Shown one piece after another: positions 50,780 to 62,202 of a stretch of 64,000 nucleotides of DNA. This stretch comes from Acanthaster planci. Taxonomy: Eukaryota > Echinodermata > Asteroidea > Valvatida > Acanthasteridae. The first letter of the stretch is position 1. Each line of letters starts with the position of its first letter. Under the pieces are notes generated by a model, which did not search any database, was not told where the DNA came from, and saw nothing but the letters and a program-made list of their open reading frames with translations. The DNA is taken from the NCBI RefSeq assembly GCF_001949145.1, contig NW_019091629.1, positions 207,730 to 271,729 on the forward strand, written 5' to 3'. Position numbers and translations under genes: made by a program.

Positions 50780-53700
50780 CAACAAATTTGAAATCCTGTG
50801 ATTTCTTAATGTATTATACCAGATGATGCAACTGTACCCAAATTTTACACATACCTTGAGAAATGCCAGAAATACCTCATCAGAACAAAATAGCAATCTG
50901 TACTCCTCATTCCAAGAAGTAAGGAATTTTTAAAAATCTTTTCCATGCTAAATCTCAGGCTCTTTTACCCAAGTCCTTGAAACTGCAATGCCAGGTTTTA
51001 CAAAGAATGCAGGGTCCAGCATCGTTCAAGTAAATCACATGGTGTTGCATGGTGGTAGATTTCGTATCAAGGAGGTGCTGTTGATCGGATGCGTAGGATT
51101 TAGAAATGTTTGCGGCAAGAATTCTTGGGCATATGGTCATTCCCACAGGAAGACTTAGCCCCAGAGAAACCTCCGAGAGTAAAACCTTACACCGCTCATA
51201 AAAACTGCCCAATTTCCGGTAAATTCTTGAAGGTGAGATGCATGATTTGCCTTATTAGCCTATGCTGCCGTGTTCCCGAGCCTTGAGCCTAATGACCCAT
51301 TCATTTTCTCCTCGCTTGTGAGATTATGAGGCCATGCCCGATCAACTCCCTGCAGCCTAGTTCCTACCCAGTGGCTTCCCGTCAGATGCAGCCTAATGGT
51401 ATGAAAACCATGCACCCTCAAGACAATGGCCGTCTTGCCTATGTCTTTGGTGTTGCTGTCGAGGTTGCTATCAATAAGTTGCAGGGTGCTGTAGATGGGA
51501 ACAAGTACATTTACAGTGCTAACCTTCCAGAATTGTCACTGTAAATACAAATGTGAGCACTTTCTCTTGCCATTGCCGGTTTCTGAACATAGAAAAAGAT
51601 CACCTTGATGTAAAAAGAAATGAGTTTTATTATCTTGGTATGATTTCTGATAGTATCGCTCCTGCGATTTAGAAAGTATTGTAATCATATGATTTACTAA
51701 GATCTTTTACATTTATAGAATTGATTGAAATGCATACATTTACAAAGCTGATTGAAATGCATACATGTATCAAAAATCGTCCGTGCAAAGCTAGCAGATT
51801 TTGAACAAAAATGTAAATGCAAGTACTTTATAATGAAGTGTGGTTTAAAAGTGTTTCCTTTGTAAATAGTAAACTGATGTATTCTTGAAAATATAGGTTT
51901 ATGTTTGAGATGAATTTTAGACACAGTTTCGTTCAGTATTAGCAGATGTGTGCTACCTCCATTTCTACTGTCACAGCATTTATAGCCCATGACATTGTGG
52001 ACTTTGTGGTCATGACTGTCGTTAGTTGTTACAAACTGTTGGGGTGTAAAGTGAGTAGTGACTTCAGTGGTTGCAAGAGTCCTTGCCCTTGCAGAACCCA
52101 TCAGTGTCTCACTTGTGTGTGTTTGCGTAACGAGGTATAACCGATTGTGCAGTTTGCTTGGAGAATGTGTACTTACTTTGTATCCAAAGTAATTGAATAA
52201 TGCAAGAGATAGATTAAAATGGGGGGAGGGGCATAATAGGACAGATAGGAGGGACTTTAATTTCCCTTCCCGCTCCTACTTCCAGGATACTTTCAGTACA
52301 TTCTAATCTATTGAAGATTTAGTCGTCTTGATTTCCCAAACTTCCTTGCACCCTTAACCCATGGGAAAAAAATGAAGCTGTAACACTTTCCGCGGGTTCT
52401 GTGGTGTTCAGAAGGCAGATGCTGCCCGGGGTTTTCATAGAAAACTGAGTTTCTGAGCGTGAATGTGTTCAGAATGCATTAAATGGTAATTAGCTGAAGC
52501 AGTGTACGGGGCACAAGCCGCGGTACATGTGTTGCCCGTAAAGGCCTTACGTTGTTTGCTGTCTGATACCGACAGTGCGTGACAGCAATGTAGTTTTGGA
52601 GAGGTCCCGACTGACCCGAGTCGTCGGCATTACTGCTGTGACATCACTGTCGCGCACGCGCTCTTAGACTCGAGGCACATGTGCATTGTAGAACATCACA
52701 GCATTCTGTTCGTCGAAGAGGCTTGTAACGCGCGTGCACCACCTTTTCACGAGCGTGGTGCTGCCACAGTAATGGCTCCTAATTCCGGCTGTCGGATAAT
52801 TGTTTGCTTATACTTGCCCAGATGATATGTGACAAAGGACGTTCTTTTATTTGACTCATTTTTTTTCAGTGCAAAAAAAATTTAAGTGATATCTGACTTC
52901 CTCGGCTCAGACATCATTCAATTGAAAAAAAAAATCCTTTAACGGAAAAGCCATTTTCATGACTCTTTCATTTTAAAACAAATATAATTTTTCTGTGGTG
53001 TTGGGTTAAATTTAATTACATCGGTGATGATTTGGAGATTAATTACTGAATCCTTGAAATATAAACTAAGCCGTTGGTTGCCAAATTACAGCATTGGACC
53101 GTCTTATGAAGTTCGACATTTCTTGCCAGTTGATCAAATGAAAGCAAATGGACCAATATATGTTCGCTGCTGATACTAAGCATTCCACAAAAGTGATTTC
53201 AGTGACAGATTTCATTTATGAATATAGTTTTAAAGAAATGGGCCATTTGTACATAGCTTTAAGATTTTTGTTGTTAAGGTTTTTAAGCCCGTGCACACAC
53301 AGAAATGACAGCATCTGTGTACGTTTTATGACGTTGGTTTTGTGGGCGTACAAGGTTTGATTATGTTGTTTGCTCTCGTTTTCATGAGGCACATCGTGCA
53401 AGCATTTTGCCGCCTAATTTGCCAATATTTGGCTGTAATAAGAGAAGTGAAGCATTACTTGTGGCATCAAAAATAGCGTAATATAGTACTTTTAAAGTCG
53501 ATCCTGTAAAACCAGTCGTTTATATAGATATGTTCATAGTATTTAAGAAAAGGATGCTGTTTTATTTTTCACCTTCTCTTTGGGTGTGAATTAGTTTTGT
53601 CTCTCGCCAGCTTCATAATATTGCATGCTTTACTTTGTTTCTCCTTTTCAGATTGATTTAGTCAATGAACTCTCGTCTTTGCTCTTTTTCCATCTTGAAT

Positions 53701-53990
53701 GGAAGGTGCGGGGAGCACGTATATTTTAATGTTGACACGTGTACCTAGGGGCTATTGAACTTTTTTTTTTTAATCTAGTGTAAAAATAGTTTTTTTTCTG
53801 GCGTTATCTTGTCTCCGCTGTCCCCGCATCACTTGTCTCTTCACCGTTTTAGAATGTGGACTAACACACGAGCGTCTTTCACAAGCAGATCTGACTTTTT
53901 CTCACACTTCCACAAATGCACGATTGAGCATACGAAGTAATAAGCGTTTTACGAGTTAAATTTGAATAAAATCTGGTACACTGAGTTCTT
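50780..53990 (+). other. Probable long 3' UTR of the giant gene
   Basis: No convincing new coding exon follows the TAG at 50779 apart from a possible alternative terminal exon at 51361-51544. The first canonical AATAAA I find is at 53965-53970, with T-rich and GT-rich sequence around it, so a 3' UTR of about 3.2 kb is plausible. The stretch includes a copy of a dispersed repeat (52625-52800) and AT-rich sequence. The true polyadenylation site cannot be proven from sequence. Confidence 0.4.
52625..52800 (+). repeat. Dispersed repeat copy 3 (three-copy family)
   Basis: Shares gtcgaagaggc, gtgcaccacc and gccacagtaatggctcctaa with 6480-6690 (opposite strand) and 41065-41250. It lies in the probable 3' UTR of the giant gene. 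Confidence 0.55.
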
Positions 53991-56051
53991 TAAATTCAGG
54001 TGAACATATTTTGAATTCTCCATACTAAAACCACATGCTATACATCGTGATCCGGGGCAAGGTTTTGCTTAATTTAATACACAAGGGTTATTGCAACAAT
54101 ACACTATTCTCAATGGATAATAAGGGCACAAAGGAACCAGTCCATTCCAGAGATGGTGGTCGCTGTGCAAAAGCTTGCCCCAAATCACGAGGTATAGCAA
54201 CAGTGTCTTTAGTCTTGGGAACATATGCAGCAAGGTATGAGACGGAGAGAGCCCCCCCTGCTTTGTGTTGGTCATTGTCTCGCAGGAATCTGGGGAATTC
54301 CTTTCAGACATCTTGGGGGGATGTGTTAAGTAACAATAGTCTTGAATGTGTATAGGGATTGGACATGTTGGGGGGTACCCCTCGGTCTCATTTCTTGCTG
54401 GGTATACTTGGGAATTCAAATCGGTATGTTTACGTGCAATCAGATAACTCAACATGCCAAACTATTCAAATTTAACTCGCAAATGGCTTATTAAAGTTTG
54501 CAACAGGCACAAATCCAGAGAAACATATTTTATGTTTTGTGATTTTCAGTGTGCCACACGACAATCAATGCCTTTTGCCGGCTCTGATTCTAATGATGGT
54601 ACTGCCATACGTTTTTATCGGGACTGTCAATTGAACTATAGGTTTCGTTCGTGAATGCGTAATGTATGTTATTCTGTTGATAAAAAATGTAAATAATTTT
54701 GGAAGTAATGATTATTTCATTTTTTCTGTATTTGATAAGTTTTTGAGCCAGGAAATGTTTTAGTGCTTAGATTCTTGAAGGAATATTTATGAAGTTTCGT
54801 TTGAAATTAGATTAATTGCCAGCTGAGTTACTAATTCAGTTTTTAGGAATTGATCGATTTGAGTTGTACTTGCTTTATTTGAAGTTGAAAAAAAGTTACC
54901 CGTTGACTGGTAGGCACATTCCGACAGATTTTCTGAGGTGAGTGAAAAATAAATCTGGATGGAAAGTTGAGACTCGTCGAAGCAGAAATGCATAGTGATA
55001 AAAAGCATTACTCAAGAGTCACATTGTTGCCTAAACGCGATCACACATGGACGCATGAGGCTGAATTCATTCAGTTCATGTTTCGAAGTCGAATGCAAAC
55101 GAGGACACAGAACGAGTAATTAATTTAAGTTTGTTTTAAACTTAGGGCAAAGTAAAACGTAAAAGATCCCTCATTCTAGCATGTAAAAAAACGTAAATAG
55201 GCAACACCCCTCCGTGTTAAAATACCCTTCTGTATGACTAAAACTATACCATGAAATTGTTCCCGAGTTGATCTCTGCGAAGTTCGAATCCATCTAAAAA
55301 TTGACATCCATTTAACAGTGCAGCCCTGTACACTCATCCCTTCGTCTCAAAGGCACTCGTAATAAGGGTAATTAATCACCACCTGATCTAAGCGCAGTCA
55401 CGAAAATCATAATGTCAGCATTAGAACGGTTGGTCTTGATATGAAAGATAACTGTGAAAGACATACTGATTGTTATTTCTACATTGTATTCGATTAATGG
55501 TGAGTTTGCTCCTGAAACAGTCGTCGCAATTTGTATTGCGGGGAAAGGGTCCTTGTACAGCATCCTCCATCTGTCCGGCGACAGCGAACGATTTTTTTCT
55601 TAAGAAAACTGAAAGTAACTAGCAATACAGGATATAGCAAATTTTATTTCCCTGAACGTGGGTTGGGGTATTTCTAGACTCCTTTGTCACGGGACAGTTT
55701 ATTTAGTCATTAATTTTAAGATGCAGGAAAACAGTTTCCTCAAGGGCATAAAGACAAGCACAGATTTGGTTGACGTTAGCGAGGAAGTTGGTGCTCCGTT
55801 TGTTTGTGGACAGCTTCAATGGTAACCGCAAGTTAATTAATAGTGTGAGCCAGCTCTGCACAGCCTAATTGGGTCATTCGAAAACAATGAATGGGAGGCG
55901 GCCTCAAAAATGTGCTTTTCCCGAAATTAAGATACCTGTGAATCAGTCCTTGAGCAGTATGGCTGCAGACGACCACTAGAGGGTTTTTAAGGATATTGGT
56001 GTCACAAGCGGCACGAATGGTGGCTGGGCGGGTGATCAGCGCATCCCTGTG
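53991..56051. other. Intergenic, AT-rich
   Basis: Between the probable polyadenylation region and the GPCR pseudogene I see no recognisable gene, RNA or transposon. Short ORFs on both strands have no family features. Confidence 0.5.
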
Positions 56052-56940
56052 CAGGATGCATTCAACACTTTTTATCATTGCCTGCCCAGCCCTTTTCTGC
56101 CTGGCATTCAGCGGCATACTCCTCAGACGAAAGTAGTTTGGCTCCTTCATGCATTGACTCATCCGGCATTAGTCCGTCAACGATTGTCTCGCTGCAGCGT
56201 TGCTGTTCTTTCAGAAGGTTGTTTGCAGTCCAAGCATGGCCGTTTCTAGGGAGGTTAACTTTTACGACCAATTTAGGCGTCACCTGATTGCCACGGATAT
56301 TTTGTTGTGGAGCGCTCTTGTGGCGTCAACTTCCTACACCGTGCCCATAGCGATCGAGAGGTTTATGGCGACCTGCTATCCACTGACGCACCGCAGCAAA
56401 TGGTCCACAACCAAATTCAAGTTTTCCGCTCTATTTGTCTGGACGGTGGGCGTGGTTGATAACTTGCCTATGATGTTTATGGTAGAGGCGTACCAAGGAC
56501 ATTGCAGGATGATAAGGATCGAGTTTAGTCTATATCTTGCCATCACTAAAGGCCTATGTCCGATTGCAATCGAATCATCGTCATCGTCTATACCTACGAG
56601 GATACTGATCAAATTACACTAGAGAACTGCAATTCCGGAAAGGGGTTCACGAAATAATATCACTAAAGCCAAGAAGAACGTTCTCATTACAACGTTCTTG
56701 ATATGTATTGCGTTGGCGGTGTGCTGGATACCAAACGTAATAGCCCACTTTAATGACTTGATATTCGGCGAGAGTGTGTGGACAGGGTCGCTGTATACAG
56801 CAGCGCATTTCTCAACCCGCTGATTTACTGCATTCAGTATGATTTTTTTTCGAGCACAATTGAAGCTTCTCTTCATGCGACGAATTCGACGAAGGAACCG
56901 CGTAAATAACTTGGAACTTGTCCAGTTCGATACTCGATGA
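56052..56940 (+). pseudogene. Rhodopsin-class GPCR pseudogene
   Basis: The translated sequence, changing frame several times, follows the two intact receptors downstream. It gives an aattca-cactt remnant of TM1 (IIAC), ILLRRK followed by an in-frame TAG, further stops through the TM1-TM2 loop, then a longer open part with IERFMATCYP (TM3 end) and the following TM4/EL2. A frame change in TM5 (IVIVYTY) follows, then KAKKNVLITT and AVCWIPN (TM6), and NPLIYC (TM7) in a shifted frame. A final RIRRRNRV tail ends at TGA 56938. Frameshifts and at least three stops make it non-functional. It is the first member of a tandem same-strand cluster. Confidence 0.85.
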
Positions 56941-57000
56941 GACCTTTAATCCCCTTTAGTTTCCTTCTACTTGATGAGAGGTTTCCTATCTGTGGGCGCC

Positions 57001-57100
57001 GGTTAAGATAAAGGGACTTGCCCGAGGTCACAACACGTAACCACCTGCTATAGGATTCGAACCCAAGTCCCCACGATTGGAAGCTACAAATCCTAAGCAG
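57001..57100 (-). mobile_element. tRNA-derived CORE-SINE-like fragment
   Basis: On the minus strand a B-box GGGTTCGAATCC (57053-57064) is followed by gtgttgtgacctcgggcaag and a ttaacc end. This is the same order as the tRNA head and conserved core of MIR/CORE-type SINEs known from many deuterostomes. Only about 100 bp remain. Confidence 0.45.
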
Positions 57101-57689
57101 TAATTACTGGCAACTACATACATTGCACCACGTGGATGGGGACTCATTTGATAAGTTGAATTGGTCCCCTTTGGCCCTTCTCATCACACCTTGGAAAATC
57201 GACCGCAACTTTCATTTCTTCTTTCTTGTAAGTTTTCAAGGCCTATTTCCAGCAAAATAACGTTCATTGTTGTCAACACGCACTCGCACGGGTTGTTCAA
57301 TTCTACTTGCTCGTAATGGGGTTTCTTGTTTTCCTTTATCACAGTCAATTAATTTTTGTGCACATCGCACGCAAAACATTGGCTTTGCCTCTCAGGTTTG
57401 TTTTGGCCATTCTATTTCATTTATGGGCATTGGAGAATATATTTGCAATTCATGAATTAACCTTTGTCTTCCTATAATTGATGCAATCATGGCGCAATCA
57501 AATTCGAAGTCGAGCATTGGAATTCACTCATGTTAACAAACGAAGCATAGTGAGGAATGTCTGAATTTCTGTAATGACTGAACTTAATCAAGTGGTGTAT
57601 TCTTTTGAAACATATCAACTGTTGTAACAAAACTGCAAAAGCCCTTTAGTGCCATCAACTATGTATTTTTCAAAAAGTGGAGTACGTTT

Positions 57690-57960
57690 CTTTCCATGTT
57701 CGTTTTTTTTTATGAAATATGTTTGATGGAAGTTCATTTTTATGAAATGTTTTTTTCTGCAAGTTTGTTTTACGAGATTTTTTTTCTAAAGTACGTTGGT
57801 TGGAGGTATCTACCATCCAGTTCGTTTTTATAATATCTATATTGGGAAACAGTGTTTGTAATTTAGAAAGAAATCGTTTTTACGAGACATATTTTCCAAG
57901 TTTGTTTTTAGGAGATTTTTAAAATTTGTTTATATAAGTTATATTATTTTGAAGGGTTTC
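57690..57960. repeat. T-rich degenerate tandem repeat
   Basis: Variants of agttcgtttttatgaaat and gtttttacgagatttt recur about every 45-60 bases. No coding capacity is seen. Confidence 0.5.
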
Positions 57961-59700
57961 GTTTTGGGAAATAAATTCAAACCTGAAAATATATTTAAAA
58001 TTCAAATTTAAGTGGTTTTAAATATACCCCTTGTCATGTAAGAACGAATATCTCATGAAGAAAGATCTCGAGAATCTATGTCTCGAGCAAACGAACTTCG
58101 GAAAAAAAATTTAATGGTCAGTTAGGCAAACAGTTAATCGATTAATTAATGAATCAATCAAAATTGTGGGTTGTTCGTTCCCGACGGCTTTCCATGTTTG
58201 TAATGTTAAACAACCTATGTTTTCGCAGTTTGACTATGGTGGAGGGCTATGTTTTGGAGGGACTTTGCTCGATGTTGCAGTACAGTGTGGGGTGTTAGGT
58301 AACCACGCTTCGGTACTCTAATTTTATTTTCTTTTTTACGAGTGCAGCTTATGCTAACTTGCCATAGATTGCCAAAATCCATTTACACGGTGCCACTACC
58401 ATAACTGTATTTTTTCTACTGGCCTGTCACAGATTCATTATTTCGTGACATTTCTCCAAGTAGGAAAACAGATCAATCCAGACTATTTTAAAGTCGATAC
58501 ATTGTGTCATCATCCTTAGATGCTCTTTTTATTTTGCAATTTTGCTGTAATTGCCTGGGAGATCGGTCCTTAAAGGGTAGCTGCCAACAATTGGTTTTAA
58601 AACAAACCTTCAAAATGCACCTGTGTGTCTCAGTTAACCTTGTTTGTAACTTTTGTTTCACTATTTTAAAGGGTATTTTACTGCCTCTTTGGTTTTTATG
58701 CTAATGAAAATTTCTGTTTTTATGAGCAAAACTATGATGTCATCCCAGGAAGAAAGCTTAAATGTTGCATTGGTTTGTACACATAAAATCCTGCACTTTT
58801 TGTGGATTTTGCTAAGCTCATTATTTTCTCTGATGCTGATTTATTATTGCTCACGTACGTACATAGCAGTACGCAAACCTCAATCCCTTTCTCAGAAAGT
58901 AAATTCTGGGTTCACAATTTTGACAGAAAAACATATGCTCTAAATTATATCTTCCGTGGATGACATCACTGCAACAACGCCCTCAGTTGTCCAAGAAAGC
59001 ATGGCCAAATTTAAGCGTGCACTTAACCAAATAGGACTGTTTAAGAGAAGCGTACAAAGGTGCAGGAAAAATGGGTCTCAAGAAATATTATAACAGCTAC
59101 AATTTGATGCAAAACTTTAAGCTAACTCACCGAGTACATATACACAATACCCTTTGGGTAACCCTGACGGGGCGAAACTATATTCACAGGCCCCATATAC
59201 AACTTCAGCAATCAGTTTCAATCAGTCACCAGACACGTAACAATGACCGCTTAACAATAACGAAAATAAGCCTACGCGTGATGACCGACGAGTAAATGTA
59301 GGGTATTCACGAGAGAATTATTTAAAGTAGGTCTCGAAAGTACCGCCACCCGCTTGTAAATCGATGTTGCGCCTTTCTATGTGAATTTATTAAAGTATTA
59401 TGGTCTACCGTCGTTGCTGTCCTTGTTTTATTGAATTATAGTTTTGGATTTATCAAATTATAGTTTGATATTAAAGCTGATGCATGGAATAGACCGTGCA
59501 CGACTTTAATGTTAGTTGGGATATGCTTGAAAGTAGGCCTAAAGGCATTGTGAATTTTTGCCGGTGACTGGCTGCAGGAATACCATAAAACGGACGATTT
59601 CAAACTGACAAAGATTGCAAAAACTGGCAAGTTCTCCGCATTTGTAAGTAATTATTTGTCTTGATAAAAACAACCTCCAGGGTAAATAAGCCCGGCAGTC

Positions 59701-60657
59701 ATGGATATCGGAAACGCCACGAGCGACAAATGGGTCATCCCTCAAAGCCGTGTGCTGGACGCAATCAACGCTATCATCGCCTGCCTGGCTATACTCGGTA
59801 ACGGCATGGTGATTACCGTTATGCTGCTCAGAAGGCGAGTGTTTAGCTCTTTCACAAATCGCCTCATCTTACATCAATCCGTTATTGACTCAATCGCTGG
59901 AGTTATGTTTCTCTTCAGCCGGGTGGTTCTACAGAGCAGTTACAAATCGGTATCCTTCGAAGGAAATGTTTATGATCAATTTATCTGTCGCGTCATTTAC
60001 TCGAATTTTTTCCTATGGTGCGTAAGCGTGACGTCTACGTACAACTTGGTCATCATATCCTTGGAGCGCTTCATGGCGACATGTCACCCGGTGAAACATC
60101 GGAATACTTGGTCTGCAGCCAAACTCAAGCTGGCTATGGCAAGTGCCTGGGGTATCGGCATCATGTACAGTTCGCATGCCATCTTTTTGTTAGAGGCACA
60201 CCAGGGGGGTTGTCGACCGGTAGAAATAAAGACCGGCTTAAAGGTTTTTGAAGTTTTGGTTGTGTTTGCGATTGAATATTTGGTACCCATCACCATTTTG
60301 ATATACACTTACAGCCGAGTACTCATTATGCTAACCAGGAAGGTTTCAAATCAGCCTCTTCGGAATGATGCCATGAATAAAGCGAAAAGGAACGTCCTCG
60401 TCACAATCATGCTGATAAGCGTCATGTTTGTGGTATGCTGGACACCGGCAGAGGTATGGATCGTTTATGCGCACGTCTCAGGCGACTGGGGAGGCTGGTT
60501 GTACGCAACCGTCTGGATCCTGATAGCCTGCAACATGTCTGTTAACCCCGTGATTTACTGCTTCAAGTACGAGAGTTTTCGATCCCAGTTAGCCAACCTT
60601 ATCCGGACACGGTTGAGAAGAATCCGTATTGGTGACGTCGAGGTCATTGCCATTTGA
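59701..60657 (+). CDS. Rhodopsin-class (class A) G-protein-coupled receptor
   Basis: An intronless 318-residue frame starts at ATG 59701 and ends with TGA. It has seven hydrophobic segments and the class A landmarks: LGNG in TM1 (Asn34), Asp63 in TM2, Cys96 at the top of TM3 paired with Cys171 in loop 2, ERF (122-124) in place of DRY, CWTP (246-249) in TM6 and NPVIY (282-286) in TM7. The short N-terminus carries a glycosylation site (NAT at 5-7). The C-terminus is short and basic (RTRLRRIRI). The ligand cannot be named; the overall look is of peptide- or amine-type receptors in lineage-specific expansions, such as those known in echinoderms. It lies in a tandem array with the receptor at 62203 and the pseudogene at 56052. 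Confidence 0.94.
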   Translation: MDIGNATSDKWVIPQSRVLDAINAIIACLAILGNGMVITVMLLRRRVFSSFTNRLILHQSVIDSIAGVMFLFSRVVLQSSYKSVSFEGNVYDQFICRVIYSNFFLWCVSVTSTYNLVIISLERFMATCHPVKHRNTWSAAKLKLAMASAWGIGIMYSSHAIFLLEAHQGGCRPVEIKTGLKVFEVLVVFAIEYLVPITILIYTYSRVLIMLTRKVSNQPLRNDAMNKAKRNVLVTIMLISVMFVVCWTPAEVWIVYAHVSGDWGGWLYATVWILIACNMSVNPVIYCFKYESFRSQLANLIRTRLRRIRIGDVEVIAI

Positions 60658-62202
60658 AACACGAAAACAACATTTAAAACCATTCAGAGGTTTAGGAAGA
60701 TGGTGGACTGAGACGAATGTACACTGCGCGTGCTGAATCGAGCGGACCACTGTTCTTATTTCGGTCCTGAAAATAGATTTGCAACTTCCTGAAAACGCTT
60801 TTAATTAGTTGCATGGGAAATTGGTTCAGCTAAATTTATTTGATTAAAAGTAACTACCCGAGTACAAACACAGATATTATGTTGCTGTGATTCGGGGGAG
60901 GTATTAATATGATCGTTTTTAAACGTTTTCCAAGCCGTGTTCTATCATCAGATAAAATCACCCATGTACGTATCGTTCTTTAGATCAGTTGGACCGCTTA
61001 AATTGTGAATAAATTAAGTTCAGGTAGCAGCATATACGTGTCGCTTTATTTTGCTCTGTTTGTTCATTTTAACATTAACTATGTATAAACGAGTGTGTCA
61101 TAATTAACGATAAAAATGCTAAAAATGCCAACATCACATTCAACACTACAAAATGGGTGTTAGGATCGTATTTACTCATATCTTTCAGTACATGTTTTGC
61201 TGACTTTCGAAATTGTTGTCATTTTGGCTGGAAAGGTTTACGACAAATGAGTTTCTGTCTGCTGCAAATACAAATTCAGGAAAGAAGTGCAAGTTGTCCG
61301 TTGATCCGATCACATAAGACCTGCTTCATACGAGAATTTCCGATCTTTACAATAAGGAATTCGTATAAGTGACATTTTAAAACTCCCATTGAACTAAGGT
61401 ATTCGAGTCCTTAGACAAAAATTCAATAACAGCCTCAGTACAGTGTGCCGCACAAATCGAAATGGCGTCACCATAATGGCGCCGTATCAACTTATTTGTG
61501 AGATTGAGTTGCAAGGCATTAGGATCTAGCTCAAGTTGAAGGCGTCCAAATTTCCACTTAGCCAATCTCTTGGTACGTCTTGGGAAGTTGGGATGTACGA
61601 GTCTTTCCTGCAGTCTAATTCGGAACGACTGTTTGAAACATTTTTTTTAATCAAAACGGAGAAACAGATGAGAAACAGATGAGAAAACGGAATATACCTT
61701 ACCGGGAGAAACAGATGAGAAAACGGAATATACCTTACCGGGGGAATTGCAAATTTTCATTTGCTTACAAATCAAATTAAACACTCACAGTATGCCTGAA
61801 CCTCTATTGAAGATAATGGCTCGAGGAGCAATACATGCTATTATCAATCAACCTCAAATTTTTACATTGTTCATCGGGACAACGCAGTTCCATAGAAAAA
61901 TATGAAATCAAGATGGACAGGTTGTATTTTTTGTGAAAACCTTTGACGAAATCAAACAGTGCCAGCCTTTTGCTCACAGAATTACAGCTCGGGGTGGAAC
62001 GATTCGAGGTTACTTGGTAATGAATTCACGTGCATTCAGACTTGAATGCTGATTGGACGGTTATCGAATCAACCTCTGAGTTTGTACCTATATCACGGTA
62101 CCTATATATTATTATTCAAGGCATCTTGCTGTGGCACTGAGGAAAACAACTGCAGATTCGGACTACGAGCCTGTACTGCTGGAAACCTGTATGTGTCGGA
62201 AA
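60658..62202. other. Intergenic spacer between the two receptors
   Basis: AT-rich, with a perfect 36-bp tandem duplication at 61670-61741. No coding region is recognised. The promoter of the downstream receptor must lie here, but I see no convincing core element. Confidence 0.5.
61670..61741. repeat. Perfect 36-bp tandem duplication
   Basis: Two identical units begin gagaaacagatgag and end taccttaccgg, the first at 61670-61705 and the second at 61706-61741. Confidence 0.9.

Larger units (their letters stand above)
56941..59700. other. Intergenic spacer in the GPCR cluster
   Basis: AT-rich. Holds a SINE-like fragment (57001-57100) and a T-rich repetitive stretch (57690-57960). Small ORFs, for example a hydrophobic 96-codon frame at 58653-58943, lack family motifs. 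No gene is supported. Confidence 0.5.

Noticed and set aside
55372-55563. Minus-strand 63-codon frame with a fairly protein-like composition
   Set aside because: No flanking splice partners or recognised domain; chance cannot be excluded.
57053-57064. Minus-strand tRNA gene
   Set aside because: There is a B-box but no acceptor stem or anticodon arm; it reads as a SINE remnant.
58653-58943. Hydrophobic 96-codon frame between GPCR genes
   Set aside because: The hydrophobicity comes from T-rich DNA; it lacks any receptor motif seen in its neighbours.
62131-62190. Upstream in-frame extension of the second receptor from a GTG codon
   Set aside because: A GTG start is not expected in a eukaryotic gene; the ATG at 62203 has a better context and matches the short N-terminus of the paralogue.
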